A stretch of 64,000 nt of DNA, taken from positions 1 to 64,000 of the forward strand of contig NZ_BAABRO010000028.1 of NCBI RefSeq assembly GCF_039545035.1, read 5' to 3'. This document shows, in pieces, positions 36,492 through 45,855 of the stretch. The translations under genes were made by a program, and so were the position numbers. This DNA is from Novipirellula caenicola. Its GTDB lineage: Bacteria > Planctomycetota > Planctomycetia > Pirellulales > Pirellulaceae. Below the pieces are notes generated by a model. That model had not been told where the DNA came from and ran no database searches. It saw only the letters and a list, made by a program, of their open reading frames with translations. Position 1 is the first letter of the stretch. The number at the start of each line of letters is the position of its first letter.

Positions 36492-37102
36492 CTGGATTGC
36501 AATATCTTCAAGCAGAGGAAGGGGGACGGGTAAGGGGCCGTAGGGGGCGGGGTATGATTGCTGGCTCGGTCAAAAACGAACAAACCGGCCAAAGCAATCC
36601 ACGTCCGCGGTGCCGTCTTTTTTCACCGGCATCGTCAGCGGACGGTCACAATCCATCCGCGAGCGCTGAAAGTTGCCAACAACGTTGCCGAACCGAGGGG
36701 CAATGCCGCTGCGACAATTCAGAAATCGTCATGGATCGTGATCGTCAACAATATACTAACCGTGACAAATGGCAAAGGTTCCGGCCAAATTCTCCGCATC
36801 AACCTGACGCCGAATGACTCACTCGGTGGGCCCGAGACAACCTGACGGAATCAAACGAGGCGAATGGTTTGAGACGTAAATTCCGAGAGTTTTTTGGACG
36901 TGACCCCCTCAACATGCTTAGAATTGGAAAAACTGCTCGAAACCGACCTGTTTACTAGGTAATTGTGGGCAGCGTAGGTAGAATGCGGCAAATGCGCAAA
37001 TATGCTACTAAGAAGCAGGCACGCTGCGTCCCAAGACTGCGGCGAACGCATTCCGCTTCGAATTGATCCTTTTCACTCCTCCTTGCTCCAAACAAGAAAA
37101 AC
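36492..37102. other. Intergenic region upstream of the gsp operon
   Basis: A 610-base gap between the divergent gspG and coiled-coil genes, which must hold both promoters. A plus-strand frame at 36558-36845 (95 codons from a TTG) is open but matches nothing recognised. The part near 36850-37000 is more AT-rich than its surroundings. No secretin, ATPase or GspF gene was seen here. Confidence 0.5.
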
Positions 37103-38581
37103 ATGGCCGCACGCGACGATTCTGTCATTCGTGGCAGCTTGATTGCCTGTCTTATCTTTCTGGTTCTCTCTGCTGCGCTCAACTTTTTCTTTTGGCAATC
37201 CGCCAACGTGCAAGCGATCAAAGCCGACAAGGCAGCCGATCAACTGCAATCCAGAACAAGTGAGCTGAAGCTAAAGGATGACCAAGCGCGATTGATGAAA
37301 TCGATGTTGGGCGTGGGCAGCATGACCGAAGCGGAGCTCGAGCTGTTGAAGCAGAGTGCCAGCGGCGACCCCGAGATGCAGTTGATCGAACAGCAATTTG
37401 TTCGTGATATGGCATTGCTTTCGGGTGAAGGCGCCGAAAACCCAAGCTACCCCAAGGTGCCTGAGTTCCTGATGAACACGATCCGTTCACGCAACGAGCA
37501 ATACGGATTGCTGTTGAAGGAAGTGGAACAGATCAAAGCGCAAGCCGAAAGCGACATCCAGATCGCCCAAAAAGCTCAGCAGGTGGCGGAACAGCGTGCC
37601 GACGATATTCAAAAGAAACTCGACCAAGAACGATTGTTGTTTGCTCAGGACCGTGAACGCATCAACAAAGAGAAAGAGGACACGCGTGACAGTTTGACGA
37701 AGACCGTGCAAGAATTCACGCGATTCCGCCAGGTCACCAATGATGAAAAAACAAAGCTCAATCGCGAGCTGGATCAACGTCAAAACACGATCGAAACGCA
37801 AAAGATGGAGCTGGTGCGGCTTCGCAGCGATCAATTCGAAACCGTTCAGGGCAACATTCGTTTTGTACGAGGCGAAACGGTCACGATCAACCTTGGATCG
37901 GCCGATGCACTGCGTCCAGGCGTGACCTTCGGAGTCGTCGGTGGCGACGAAACCCGTTTGAAAGATGCCAAGGTCAAAGCGACCATCCAAGTCACTCGCA
38001 TTTTGTCGGACCATTTGGCCGAAGCCCGCGTGGTGGCACGGCCTGATATCCGCCATCCAATTATCCCGGGTGATTTCATCTACTCGCCGTTCTGGGCACC
38101 GGGACGTAAGGTCAAGATTGCGTTGGCGGGCGAGATCGATATCGACAACGATGATCGTCCCGATAACGAAGCGATCAAGGGCATGATCACCGCAGCCGGC
38201 GCCACCGTGGTTGCCGAAGTCTCGCCGACCGGCGTGGTCGAAGGCACCCTTGATGCCAGCGTCCGCTTCCTCGTGATCGACGAAAAAGCTCAGGAGATTG
38301 GCGATGATGGTGCTAACCAAGAACAGGTGATCCAGATCGGCAAGATCAAGGAATTGGCGAGAGAGCTTGGCGTGTCGGTGATCCCGGCTTGGAAGCTCCA
38401 AGCCTACCTGAAGACGATCGACGACACGTTGACCACCCCGCTCGGTTCAGCGGTACGCGGAGAAGACTTCCCACCGGATACCGGTGTCGGAGCAACTCAG
38501 CGTTATCCGAGCAATCTGCCGGAATTGTATCGCCGACAAACCGAAGGCATGCAAACGGACAACAAGATCCTGCCCCCGTGA
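37103..38581 (+). CDS. Membrane-anchored coiled-coil protein, planctomycete type
   Basis: A protein of 492 residues with one N-terminal membrane helix (LIACLIFLVLSAALNFFFW), a long coiled-coil from about residue 35 to 255 (stretches such as KAQAESDIQIAQKAQQVAEQ and DQRQNTIETQKMELVRLRSD), and a globular C-terminal half. In the latter, residues 330-420 (KIALAGEIDIDNDDRPDNEA, IKGMITAAGATVVAEVSPTG, ELARELGVSVIPAWKLQAYL) follow a BRCT-like pattern, which is a tentative reading. It is divergent from the gsp operon. Function is unknown; an envelope scaffold role is only a guess. Confidence 0.72.
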   Translation: MAARDDSVIRGSLIACLIFLVLSAALNFFFWQSANVQAIKADKAADQLQSRTSELKLKDDQARLMKSMLGVGSMTEAELELLKQSASGDPEMQLIEQQFVRDMALLSGEGAENPSYPKVPEFLMNTIRSRNEQYGLLLKEVEQIKAQAESDIQIAQKAQQVAEQRADDIQKKLDQERLLFAQDRERINKEKEDTRDSLTKTVQEFTRFRQVTNDEKTKLNRELDQRQNTIETQKMELVRLRSDQFETVQGNIRFVRGETVTINLGSADALRPGVTFGVVGGDETRLKDAKVKATIQVTRILSDHLAEARVVARPDIRHPIIPGDFIYSPFWAPGRKVKIALAGEIDIDNDDRPDNEAIKGMITAAGATVVAEVSPTGVVEGTLDASVRFLVIDEKAQEIGDDGANQEQVIQIGKIKELARELGVSVIPAWKLQAYLKTIDDTLTTPLGSAVRGEDFPPDTGVGATQRYPSNLPELYRRQTEGMQTDNKILPP

Positions 38582-38596
38582 TCGATCGGGGGCGTG

Positions 38597-40129
38597 TTAC
38601 GGTCGCAGCATTTCGGCTTGCCCAGACACGGTGACTGCTTGACGTTGCAACCGTTCGGCTAGCCGCCGCAGTTCTTCGTCAAGCCGTTCGGCGGCGACCG
38701 GCGACATCGCAATCGGTGCAGTGCCCAAACGGACTTGGTTTGCGTCGGTGACGGTCGCGGAGGATGACGCCGCCAACGTTTCACGAACGAACAGGTCACT
38801 CAGTTTGGCGGCGGCACCTCGATGTTGCAGATCCAATGGGCTCGGCAGCCCCCAATCCAATCGCACGCTACCCATTTTTTGGCGGGCCGTTTCGGTGATG
38901 ATCAAAGCACGGCGACGGGATTCTTCGCTATCGCCATCGAGCACGCAAATCCAACGACGTGTGTCGACGCGATAGATCAGATCAAACAACCACGCGTCAC
39001 GTTGCAACAGGCTGTCGAATTGATCCGCGTCGGCGCGAGACATCGCCGCCCCCATCGATACGGTCGTGACGGTGGCGAGATCGTGTAAACGCGGCACGAC
39101 GCTGTCGTGGGCGAGTTCGACCGACAACATCGGTGGATCCAAACGCACATGTCGCTGAATGTGACTGGCACTGCCGGAGGACGAGTTTTCGCTCGCCGCA
39201 CGCCGATTCATCCCTCCGCGTTGACGCCAACGAACCCAAGATTCCGCGACCGATTTTGACCCGGAAACGGGCGTTTGGAAACTCACCTCGGTCCCCCAAC
39301 CGACACGTGAACGAAGCCGCAGCGGCGAAAAATGCAGCGCCGCCAATTGACGGCTGATCGCCAACCCGAGCCCTTCATTGCGAGCCGACGATTTGCGTCG
39401 GAGCTCGATCTGCTTCATTTGTTGTTGCGAAATCCCTTCGCCACGATCGACCACGGACCACGTGATCGCACCGCCGCTCGGAGCCATCTGCAAGCGAATC
39501 AAGATGTCATCGCCTTGGACCGACGTGCGGATCGCGCTGGCAACCAAATTCACCAACAAACGGCGGAGCATGTCAGGATCGGCAAACACGATCACCTTGG
39601 AATCATCGGCGCCATCCCAAAGCACATCCATTTGACCTCGCAGCAACCAAGGCCGTAGCGACTCATCGACCGCGCGGCGGATCTCAGTAACGGCAACCCA
39701 GCGGCGACGGACTCGAGGTAACCCGGCACGCAACCGCTGCAGCTGCATCATTTCACCAACGATTTGATCCATGCAATCGCATTGATCGATCGCGTCGGAT
39801 AGCGTTTGCAACTGGGACTCACTGACCGCTCCCTGATTGCCTGCGACCAGCGATCGAAGCGATGCGCGTACCGTGGTCAAGGGCGTGCGTAGATCGACCG
39901 CCGTTTCGCTCATCATCTGCACGATCGCATTGACGGTGTCGTCAAATTCCGACTCCGTAGCAATTTGGCCGGACGCGATTTGGTGCGAAGCGATATGTGC
40001 TGCGTCGAAACCATGAGGTCGCGACATCGCAGGCGGCTGTGTCGGATTCCGTAACGATGCTTGAAGCTGGGGCGATGATTCAGACACGGCTGATGGGGGT
40101 GTTTGTGCGGTTAAGTTCGATGATGACAT
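38597..40129 (-). CDS. Histidine-kinase-like protein lacking the phospho-acceptor His
   Basis: A cytoplasmic protein of 510 residues. The dimerisation motif reads ETAVDLRTPLTTVRASL around residues 75-91, where the invariant His of (S)HELRTPL is replaced by Val78. An HATPase domain follows: the N-box is altered (LLVNLVASAIRTS), while DRGEGISQQQ and NEGLGLAISRQLAAL are intact. The last 170 residues look like a degenerate GGDEF-like domain (LIYRVDTRRWICVLDGDSEE). It lacks a sensor domain and membrane helix. The protein probably cannot autophosphorylate in the usual way and may be a regulatory pseudokinase or phosphatase. The start at 40129 is the ATG before the polar N-terminus. Confidence 0.82.
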   Translation of the reverse strand: MSSSNLTAQTPPSAVSESSPQLQASLRNPTQPPAMSRPHGFDAAHIASHQIASGQIATESEFDDTVNAIVQMMSETAVDLRTPLTTVRASLRSLVAGNQGAVSESQLQTLSDAIDQCDCMDQIVGEMMQLQRLRAGLPRVRRRWVAVTEIRRAVDESLRPWLLRGQMDVLWDGADDSKVIVFADPDMLRRLLVNLVASAIRTSVQGDDILIRLQMAPSGGAITWSVVDRGEGISQQQMKQIELRRKSSARNEGLGLAISRQLAALHFSPLRLRSRVGWGTEVSFQTPVSGSKSVAESWVRWRQRGGMNRRAASENSSSGSASHIQRHVRLDPPMLSVELAHDSVVPRLHDLATVTTVSMGAAMSRADADQFDSLLQRDAWLFDLIYRVDTRRWICVLDGDSEESRRRALIITETARQKMGSVRLDWGLPSPLDLQHRGAAAKLSDLFVRETLAASSSATVTDANQVRLGTAPIAMSPVAAERLDEELRRLAERLQRQAVTVSGQAEMLRP

Positions 40130-40514
40130 CGGCGGTATTCTCCGGTTTGACAGTTCGAGCGAGCTCGCGTGGGGCACGCCATTCAGCAAAGCCGGTCACC
40201 CTTGGTTCAAATTGGCGGTCTGATCCAATTGCAGCTTTGCTGATCGTAAAGCAAGATCGAGCGTTGTCGTTGCATCGTCATCGCTATGACGACGGCCAAA
40301 GCCAATGTCGCCGATGCTGACGCGATCGCTCGATTCCGACGCGTGTCGTGCGTGATTTGAGGATCCTGCGGGAGGGCGACCCGAATTCGCTAGGTGATGG
40401 CTGCCGATCCGCGTGATTCAACATCGGCGTCTCGGCGATGGCTAAACTAAGTCCTCCGCCCCGCTGCGTTTGCCTTATCGCGTTATCGTTTTCGCTCGTC
40501 TGTTCGTCATCGTT
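40130..40514. other. Intergenic region without recognised feature
   Basis: About 385 bases between the divergent kinase homologue and the sugar ABC operon. It must contain promoters for both, but no operator, riboswitch or small gene could be identified. Confidence 0.45.
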
Positions 40515-42128
40515 ATGTCCGATCCAGCCGCTACCGATTCCCCGACCGATCCATCATCAGCGAGCGTAGCCTCTGAGAACTTGACTCCTGCGCCGCCGGA
40601 AACTGCCCGATTGGCCGTATCGGGAATCTCAAAACAATTTCCCGGGGTGTTGGCGTTGGACCATGTTTCGCTGCACGTGATGGCGGGCGAAACGTTAGCG
40701 GTGATCGGCGAAAACGGGGCAGGCAAGAGTACGTTGATGAAAATCTTGGCGGGGATTCAGCCACCGGATCGAGGCCAGATCCTGTTTGGCGGCGTTCCAG
40801 TCCACTTCGCCTCCACCGCCGCGGCCATGGAGGCAGGCGTATCGCTGATTCATCAAGAATTGAACCTGCACGAGAATTTGTCGGTCGCCGAAAACATCTT
40901 CCTCGGACGCGAACCGAATCGATGGGGAATCGTGGATCGCAAGACCATGGAAGCGTTAGCCGAAACCGCGCTGCGGCGTGTTGGGTTGGCGATTTCGCCT
41001 CGCACATCGGTCGCCGAACTTTCCACCGCAGCGCGGCAATTGGTCGAGGTCGCCAAAGCGATCTCAACCGAAGCGTCGGTGGTCATCATGGATGAACCAA
41101 CCAGCAGTCTCAGCACACGAGAAGCGTTGCAATTATTCGAGGTGGTCGATTCGCTTCGTAACGCTAACGTCAGCGTGATTTATATCTCGCACCGGATGGC
41201 CGAAGTCACTCGGTTGGCCGATCGAGTGGAAGTGCTCCGCGACGGACGCAACGCTGGAACGCTGTACAAACACGCCCAAGACAAAAAGGATCAAATCCAT
41301 CATGAGTCGATGGTTTCCCGGATGGTCGGCCGCGATATCGACAAGCGTTTTCATCGCACCGCGATTCCCTCAGGCGACGTGGTGCTGAAGGTCAGCGGGC
41401 TGCGAACCCCATTTCCTGATGCGGCGCCCGTCGATTTTTCGCTACGCGCCGGTGAGATCGTCGGCATCGGCGGGTTGGTGGGATCGGGACGCAGCGAGCT
41501 GCTGGAATCGATTTTTGGGGTCACGCCGCCGCGTGAGGGCAAGATCGAAGTTGCAGGCCGCTTGATTCCCAGCGGCAATGTCCCAGCGGCGATCACCGCT
41601 GGATTGGCCTTGGTTCCCGAGGATCGCAAACGCACCGGATTGTTGATCGAGTCCTCGGTCCGCGAAAACGCCACGATCGTCGGCATTTCAGACTGCGACA
41701 CCGCGCCGTGGGTTAGCCAGCGTTGGCAGCACCGGGTCACCGCAGCGTTGATCGATCAATTGCAGGTGAAAACGGCATCCCAAGAAACCATGATCGCCAA
41801 CTTGTCCGGAGGCAATCAACAAAAAATTGCGTTGGGCAAATGGCTGATCGAACACCCCAAGGTGCTGATGCTTGACGAACCAACGCGGGGCGTCGACGTG
41901 GGTGCAACGGACGAGATCTATCGGCTGCTCGAATCGTTGGCAAAACAGGGAATGGCAATCCTGTTTGTCAGTAGCGAGATGGAAGAATTGCTGGCGTTGG
42001 CCGACCGCGTGATCGTCATGCACGAAGGCCGCGTCACCGGTTCGCTGCTGCGATCGGAAATGTCCGAGGAAGCCATCATGCGGTTGGCGGTGGGGATCGC
42101 GGGCGAACCGCCACCGACGACCGCTTGA
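40515..42128 (+). CDS. Sugar ABC transporter ATP-binding protein, RbsA/MglA-like
   Basis: A double-cassette ATPase of 537 residues for sugar import. The first cassette has Walker A GENGAGKSTLMKILAGIQ, Walker B VVIMDEPTSSLSTREALQLF, and the switch YISHRMAEV. The second cassette has the degenerate P-loop GLVGSGRSELLESIFG, typical of this family, the signature LSGGNQQKIALGKWL and MLDEPTRGVDVGATDEIY. ATG at 40515 is used; the frame is open 15 codons further upstream. The stop overlaps the permease start by one base (TGATG). Confidence 0.92.
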   Translation: MSDPAATDSPTDPSSASVASENLTPAPPETARLAVSGISKQFPGVLALDHVSLHVMAGETLAVIGENGAGKSTLMKILAGIQPPDRGQILFGGVPVHFASTAAAMEAGVSLIHQELNLHENLSVAENIFLGREPNRWGIVDRKTMEALAETALRRVGLAISPRTSVAELSTAARQLVEVAKAISTEASVVIMDEPTSSLSTREALQLFEVVDSLRNANVSVIYISHRMAEVTRLADRVEVLRDGRNAGTLYKHAQDKKDQIHHESMVSRMVGRDIDKRFHRTAIPSGDVVLKVSGLRTPFPDAAPVDFSLRAGEIVGIGGLVGSGRSELLESIFGVTPPREGKIEVAGRLIPSGNVPAAITAGLALVPEDRKRTGLLIESSVRENATIVGISDCDTAPWVSQRWQHRVTAALIDQLQVKTASQETMIANLSGGNQQKIALGKWLIEHPKVLMLDEPTRGVDVGATDEIYRLLESLAKQGMAILFVSSEMEELLALADRVIVMHEGRVTGSLLRSEMSEEAIMRLAVGIAGEPPPTTA

Positions 42129-43555
42129 TGACCGGTGGAAGGCGGAAACGAGCTATTTTCAAACGCGGATCGATCGGGTCCGTTCATTTTTTGAAGTCGA
42201 GACGAAGAAACGTGCATTTAAAAAACATTGGTATCTTTGCATTGCTGATTGCGATCATCGTGATCACCTCTTGGATCAATGGCGTCTTCGTCGCCCCGGC
42301 GAATCTGAAGACCTTGGTGCGTGACACCAGTCTGTATGGTTTGATCTCGATTGGTGTCGCGATGGTGATCATCACAGGCGGCATCGATCTTTCGATCGGT
42401 TCGATGATCGCACTGTGCGGCGTGATGTTGGTGCAAGTGATCAATATCCGCCACGAGCGAATTGATTTTTCCAGCACGATTGCGGCCGTTCAAAACGAAC
42501 CAACCGAAGGGTTTGATAAACCCACGCTCCGCTTCACCGACCCACCACCGGATTTGCGAGATGGCGATCGATTGGTCTACGAAAGTTACCGCGGGGAATC
42601 GACAATCAACGTCTATCGCAGCGTCAACGTGGACGATCAAGTATGGATCGAAACACACGATTCGCTGCGATCGATTAAACCGGGGCTGGCGATCCAGATC
42701 GACAAGATCCAGTACACCCCGCCGCTATTGGCGTGTGGCATCGTGCTGTTGTTCGCGGCATTCCTCGGGTTGATTCATGGGCTGCTGATCACGCGTGCGA
42801 ACTTGCAGCCCTTTGTCGTCACGCTCTGCGGATTGCTGATTTACCGTGGGATGGCGCGAGTTTGGACGGGCGATGACCAAGTCGGGCTGCTGAGTGCATT
42901 GTCGGATTTCAAAGCGACCGTGACAGGGAAAGCGATCGAAATCCCCGTCCCGCTGATCGGTCGGGTGTCGGGCGAACGGGAATCGTTCGCCGAGATCGTC
43001 TGGATCGACTTTCCGGTCACCGGCGTGCTGCTGGCGATCGTCGCGGTCATCGCTTGGGTTTTTCTGAACCGCACGATTTGGGGACGTCATTTGATCGCCA
43101 CCGGAGAAAACAAGCAGGCTGCTTTTTACAGCGGCGTTGCCACCGATCGGTTGATCGTGCTGGCCTATGTCGTGTGTGCCATGCTAGCGGGATTGGCAGG
43201 CATCCTGTTCATGCTCGAGTGGAATTCGATCCAACCTGGATCCAGCGGCTCATTTTACGAACTCTACGCGATTGCCGCCGCCGTGCTCGGTGGCTGCTCG
43301 CTGCGGGGGGGACGCGGTGCGATCCTAGGCGTCATCGCGGGTGCCGCCGTGATGCGGTGTCTGTACAAAGCGATCATCGTGCTGGACATCCCTCAAGAAT
43401 GGGAAATGGTCATCATTGGGGCCGCATTGCTGGCCAGCGTGCTGGTGGATGAAATCATCCGTCGGTTCCAGTTGGCCCGGCGATTGCGACGCCACGACTC
43501 AGGCGGCAGTGATTCGGGCAGCAGCGATCGGGGTGGTAGCGATTCGGGGTGGTAG
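42128..43555 (+). CDS. Sugar ABC transporter permease, RbsC-like, with large insert
   Basis: A permease of 475 residues of the RbsC/XylH type, versus the usual 320-400. Helices include IGIFALLIAIIVITSWINGV, LISIGVAMVIITGGIDLSIG, and LLACGIVLLFAAFLGLIHGL. The signature GGIDLSIGS and the EAA-like loop GENKQAAFYSGVATDRL are present. Residues 107-197 (beginning NIRHERIDFSSTIAAVQNEP) are an extra polar segment between two helices, and the C-terminus is a Ser/Gly/Asp tail encoded by a short degenerate repeat (GATTCGGG units near 43500-43560). It is coupled to the ATPase gene. The binding protein is not adjacent; the permuted lipoprotein is a candidate. Confidence 0.88.
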   Translation: MTGGRRKRAIFKRGSIGSVHFLKSRRRNVHLKNIGIFALLIAIIVITSWINGVFVAPANLKTLVRDTSLYGLISIGVAMVIITGGIDLSIGSMIALCGVMLVQVINIRHERIDFSSTIAAVQNEPTEGFDKPTLRFTDPPPDLRDGDRLVYESYRGESTINVYRSVNVDDQVWIETHDSLRSIKPGLAIQIDKIQYTPPLLACGIVLLFAAFLGLIHGLLITRANLQPFVVTLCGLLIYRGMARVWTGDDQVGLLSALSDFKATVTGKAIEIPVPLIGRVSGERESFAEIVWIDFPVTGVLLAIVAVIAWVFLNRTIWGRHLIATGENKQAAFYSGVATDRLIVLAYVVCAMLAGLAGILFMLEWNSIQPGSSGSFYELYAIAAAVLGGCSLRGGRGAILGVIAGAAVMRCLYKAIIVLDIPQEWEMVIIGAALLASVLVDEIIRRFQLARRLRRHDSGGSDSGSSDRGGSDSGW

Positions 43556-43662
43556 CGATTCGGGCGGTAATCCCGATCCGACGGCCAAAGCATTGTCGAA
43601 TCCTTAAAAACTCGTATAACAGCCGCGTAGTGCAAAACCGTGACACGCGATACACTCATGCC

Positions 43663-44925
43663 ATGAATTACGTGGTACAAAAGTCGGAAACCGCCGAGAT
43701 CCCTGGATTTGACGATCTCGATCTATCCCCTGTGATGCGACGTGCGCTGAAGCACGCTGGATTTGAGAAACCAAGTCCCATCCAGGCTCAATTGATCCCG
43801 CTTGCCTTGGAAGGCGAGGACGTGATCGGGCAAGCACGAACCGGAACGGGTAAAACCGCCGCGTTTGCGATCCCAATTCTCGAGCAGCTCGATCCGCTCG
43901 AAGAATGCCGTGATCCTCAAGCGATCATCATCGTTCCCACCCGTGAACTAGCCGACCAAGTCGGACGGGAAACTCAGATGTTGGCCCATGGCGTGCCAAC
44001 CGAAGTCGCCGTATTGGCTGGCGGCAAGGACATCAAACGCCAACTGCGCCAACTCGAAAATGGCGTTCAGATCGTGGTTGGCACCCCAGGCCGGTTGCAT
44101 GATCATCTGCAGCGTCGGTCGCTTCGCACCGGCAATGTATGGTGCGTCGTGCTGGATGAAGCCGACCGCATGCTCGATATCGGATTTCGCCCGCAAATCG
44201 AACGGATTTTGCGGAAATGTTCCAAGGATCGGCAAACATTGCTGCTCTCAGCGACGCTTCCCCCCACCGTTCGCCGGTTGGCCGAAACGTACATGCACGA
44301 GCCAGCGGTGATCGATTGTTGCGACAAGGACATCGCCGTCGACACGATCGAGCAGCGATACTTTACCGTTTCGCATGACAAAAAACTGGAATTGCTCGAA
44401 CGACTGCTCGAACGCGAGAATCCGAAGCAAGCGATCATTTTCTGTCGTACCAAGCGTGGAACGGACCGTCTTTATCGCCAATTGAGCCGGACCTATCCCG
44501 CCTGTGGCAGCATGCATGGTGACTTGGCTCAACGCGAACGAGACCGAGTGCTTCAGCAACTGCGGGACGACAAACTACAAATCTTGGTCGCCACCGATGT
44601 GGTGGGGCGGGGAATCGACATCAGCACGATTTCTCACATCATCAATTATGACATGCCACAAGATTGCGATGACTACGTTCATCGCGTTGGGCGGACCGGC
44701 CGTATGGGACGCGATGGCATCGCGTTCACGTTTGTGGTTCCCGGCGAAGGCGACTCGTTGACCAGCATCGAACAGCGGATCAACAAGCAGCTAAAACGAG
44801 ATCATTTTGAAGGCCTCGATCCTCCTGCGGCAGTCCAATTGGCTCCCAAAGCCGAAGAGACAGTCAAGAAAGCGGCTCCTAAATTGAATCCGATGCACCG
44901 CAAAGTGACTCGTCGGCGTCGTTGA
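43663..44925 (+). CDS. DEAD-box RNA helicase
   Basis: ATP-dependent RNA helicase of 420 residues. The Q motif is IPGFDDLDLSPVMRRALKHA followed by PSPIQAQLIPLAL, motif I is ARTGTGKTAAF, Ia is PTRELADQ, Ib is TPGRLHD, II is LDEADRMLDIGF, III is SATLPP, and VI is HRVGRTGRMGRDGIAF. A short basic tail (KLNPMHRKVTRRRR) may bind RNA. It fits the RhlE/DeaD group. Likely roles are ribosome assembly or mRNA turnover. The ATG at 43663 is chosen; the frame is open upstream but unrelated. It follows the permease gene by about 105 bases. Confidence 0.93.
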   Translation: MNYVVQKSETAEIPGFDDLDLSPVMRRALKHAGFEKPSPIQAQLIPLALEGEDVIGQARTGTGKTAAFAIPILEQLDPLEECRDPQAIIIVPTRELADQVGRETQMLAHGVPTEVAVLAGGKDIKRQLRQLENGVQIVVGTPGRLHDHLQRRSLRTGNVWCVVLDEADRMLDIGFRPQIERILRKCSKDRQTLLLSATLPPTVRRLAETYMHEPAVIDCCDKDIAVDTIEQRYFTVSHDKKLELLERLLERENPKQAIIFCRTKRGTDRLYRQLSRTYPACGSMHGDLAQRERDRVLQQLRDDKLQILVATDVVGRGIDISTISHIINYDMPQDCDDYVHRVGRTGRMGRDGIAFTFVVPGEGDSLTSIEQRINKQLKRDHFEGLDPPAAVQLAPKAEETVKKAAPKLNPMHRKVTRRRR

Positions 44926-45082
44926 TTGGCGGCGTTGTTGATTGCCGGCGAACCCGGTTAACATGAAATCCTGATCACGGCCGTGTGGCGAATTGCCATA
45001 CGGCTTTTTTCGTCGAGCATCAGGGTCGAAACGCCTCCCCCACACGCTGCCACGCTGGACAACGGCCTCTCTGCGGCTTGCC

Positions 45083-45304
45083 TTAACCGCTGACTCGGAC
45101 GGCATTGTTCACTCGCAATGCACCTGCGACGCCACGCACCGTCTCTTGAGCGAGCTGCTTGTGATAGAAACTGCGAACCAGCCCGCTGAGCTTCAACTCA
45201 CTTCCGCTTTCATCGACTCGCAACTGACGTAACTCGGTAACCGAACTTTTGGCGAGGACGGCATTGGCGGCGATGGCGATGTCCTGACTAGGCTGCTGAA
45301 TCAT
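45083..45304 (-). CDS. BON-domain protein
   Basis: A single BON domain of 73 residues: LRVDESGSELKLSGLVRSFY followed by HKQLAQETVRGVAGALRVNN. BON domains bind lipid or membrane surfaces, usually in exported proteins, but there is no signal peptide here. A GGGAG ribosome binding site lies 6 bases before the ATG at 45304. It stands alone between the helicase and the GGDEF gene. Confidence 0.75.
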   Translation of the reverse strand: MIQQPSQDIAIAANAVLAKSSVTELRQLRVDESGSELKLSGLVRSFYHKQLAQETVRGVAGALRVNNAVRVSG

Positions 45305-45855
45305 CGAGTGCTCCCGGAAAATGTTGCGAAGGGCAGCGGCTCACTAAAATCGAGTGAGCTTGGCCACAGGTTAGGAACGAGAACCATCGCAAGCGGACGT
45401 TCATTCGGTAGGAAAGGCTGGATTGTCCACGCGAATGATTTGCACTGCTAAAAAGCGGCGTGAGCGAAGGCTGGCAAGCAGAGCGATGGGAGTTCAACCA
45501 AATATCACACATTTCCTGAATTTTGCCTATGCGAATCTGCGCCGAATTCCGCCAGGAGCCCCACCGACAGCGCAACCAATATGCATGGCCCCTAGAAGCG
45601 GAAAGTTTCAAGAAAACATCAAGTCGCCGCGAAAACCGACGACGACACGGCTTGCGTTCCCACAACCGTCACAATCCCTACGACGGCTTGCACCGGCACC
45701 GCCGTGTCCGGCAACCGGCTTGAAAGCGTACGGATCGATGCGGTAACCGCCCTCGGGCGATCGGGATGACCTATATCGATCATGGGTGGATTTGTGTCTT
45801 GAAATCCTCGCCCGTTAAACGCTCCCCCCCCTCTCGTTACGTATAAACTCGCCCC
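45305..45855. other. Intergenic region without recognised gene
   Basis: About 550 bases between the BON gene and the GGDEF gene on the other strand. Short frames on both strands do not look like proteins. No structured RNA or inverted repeat was seen. Confidence 0.45.

Noticed and set aside
36558-36845. 95-codon plus-strand frame upstream of the coiled-coil gene
   Set aside because: It starts with TTG, lacks a ribosome binding site and matches no recognised family; it might be a decayed gene, but there is no proof.
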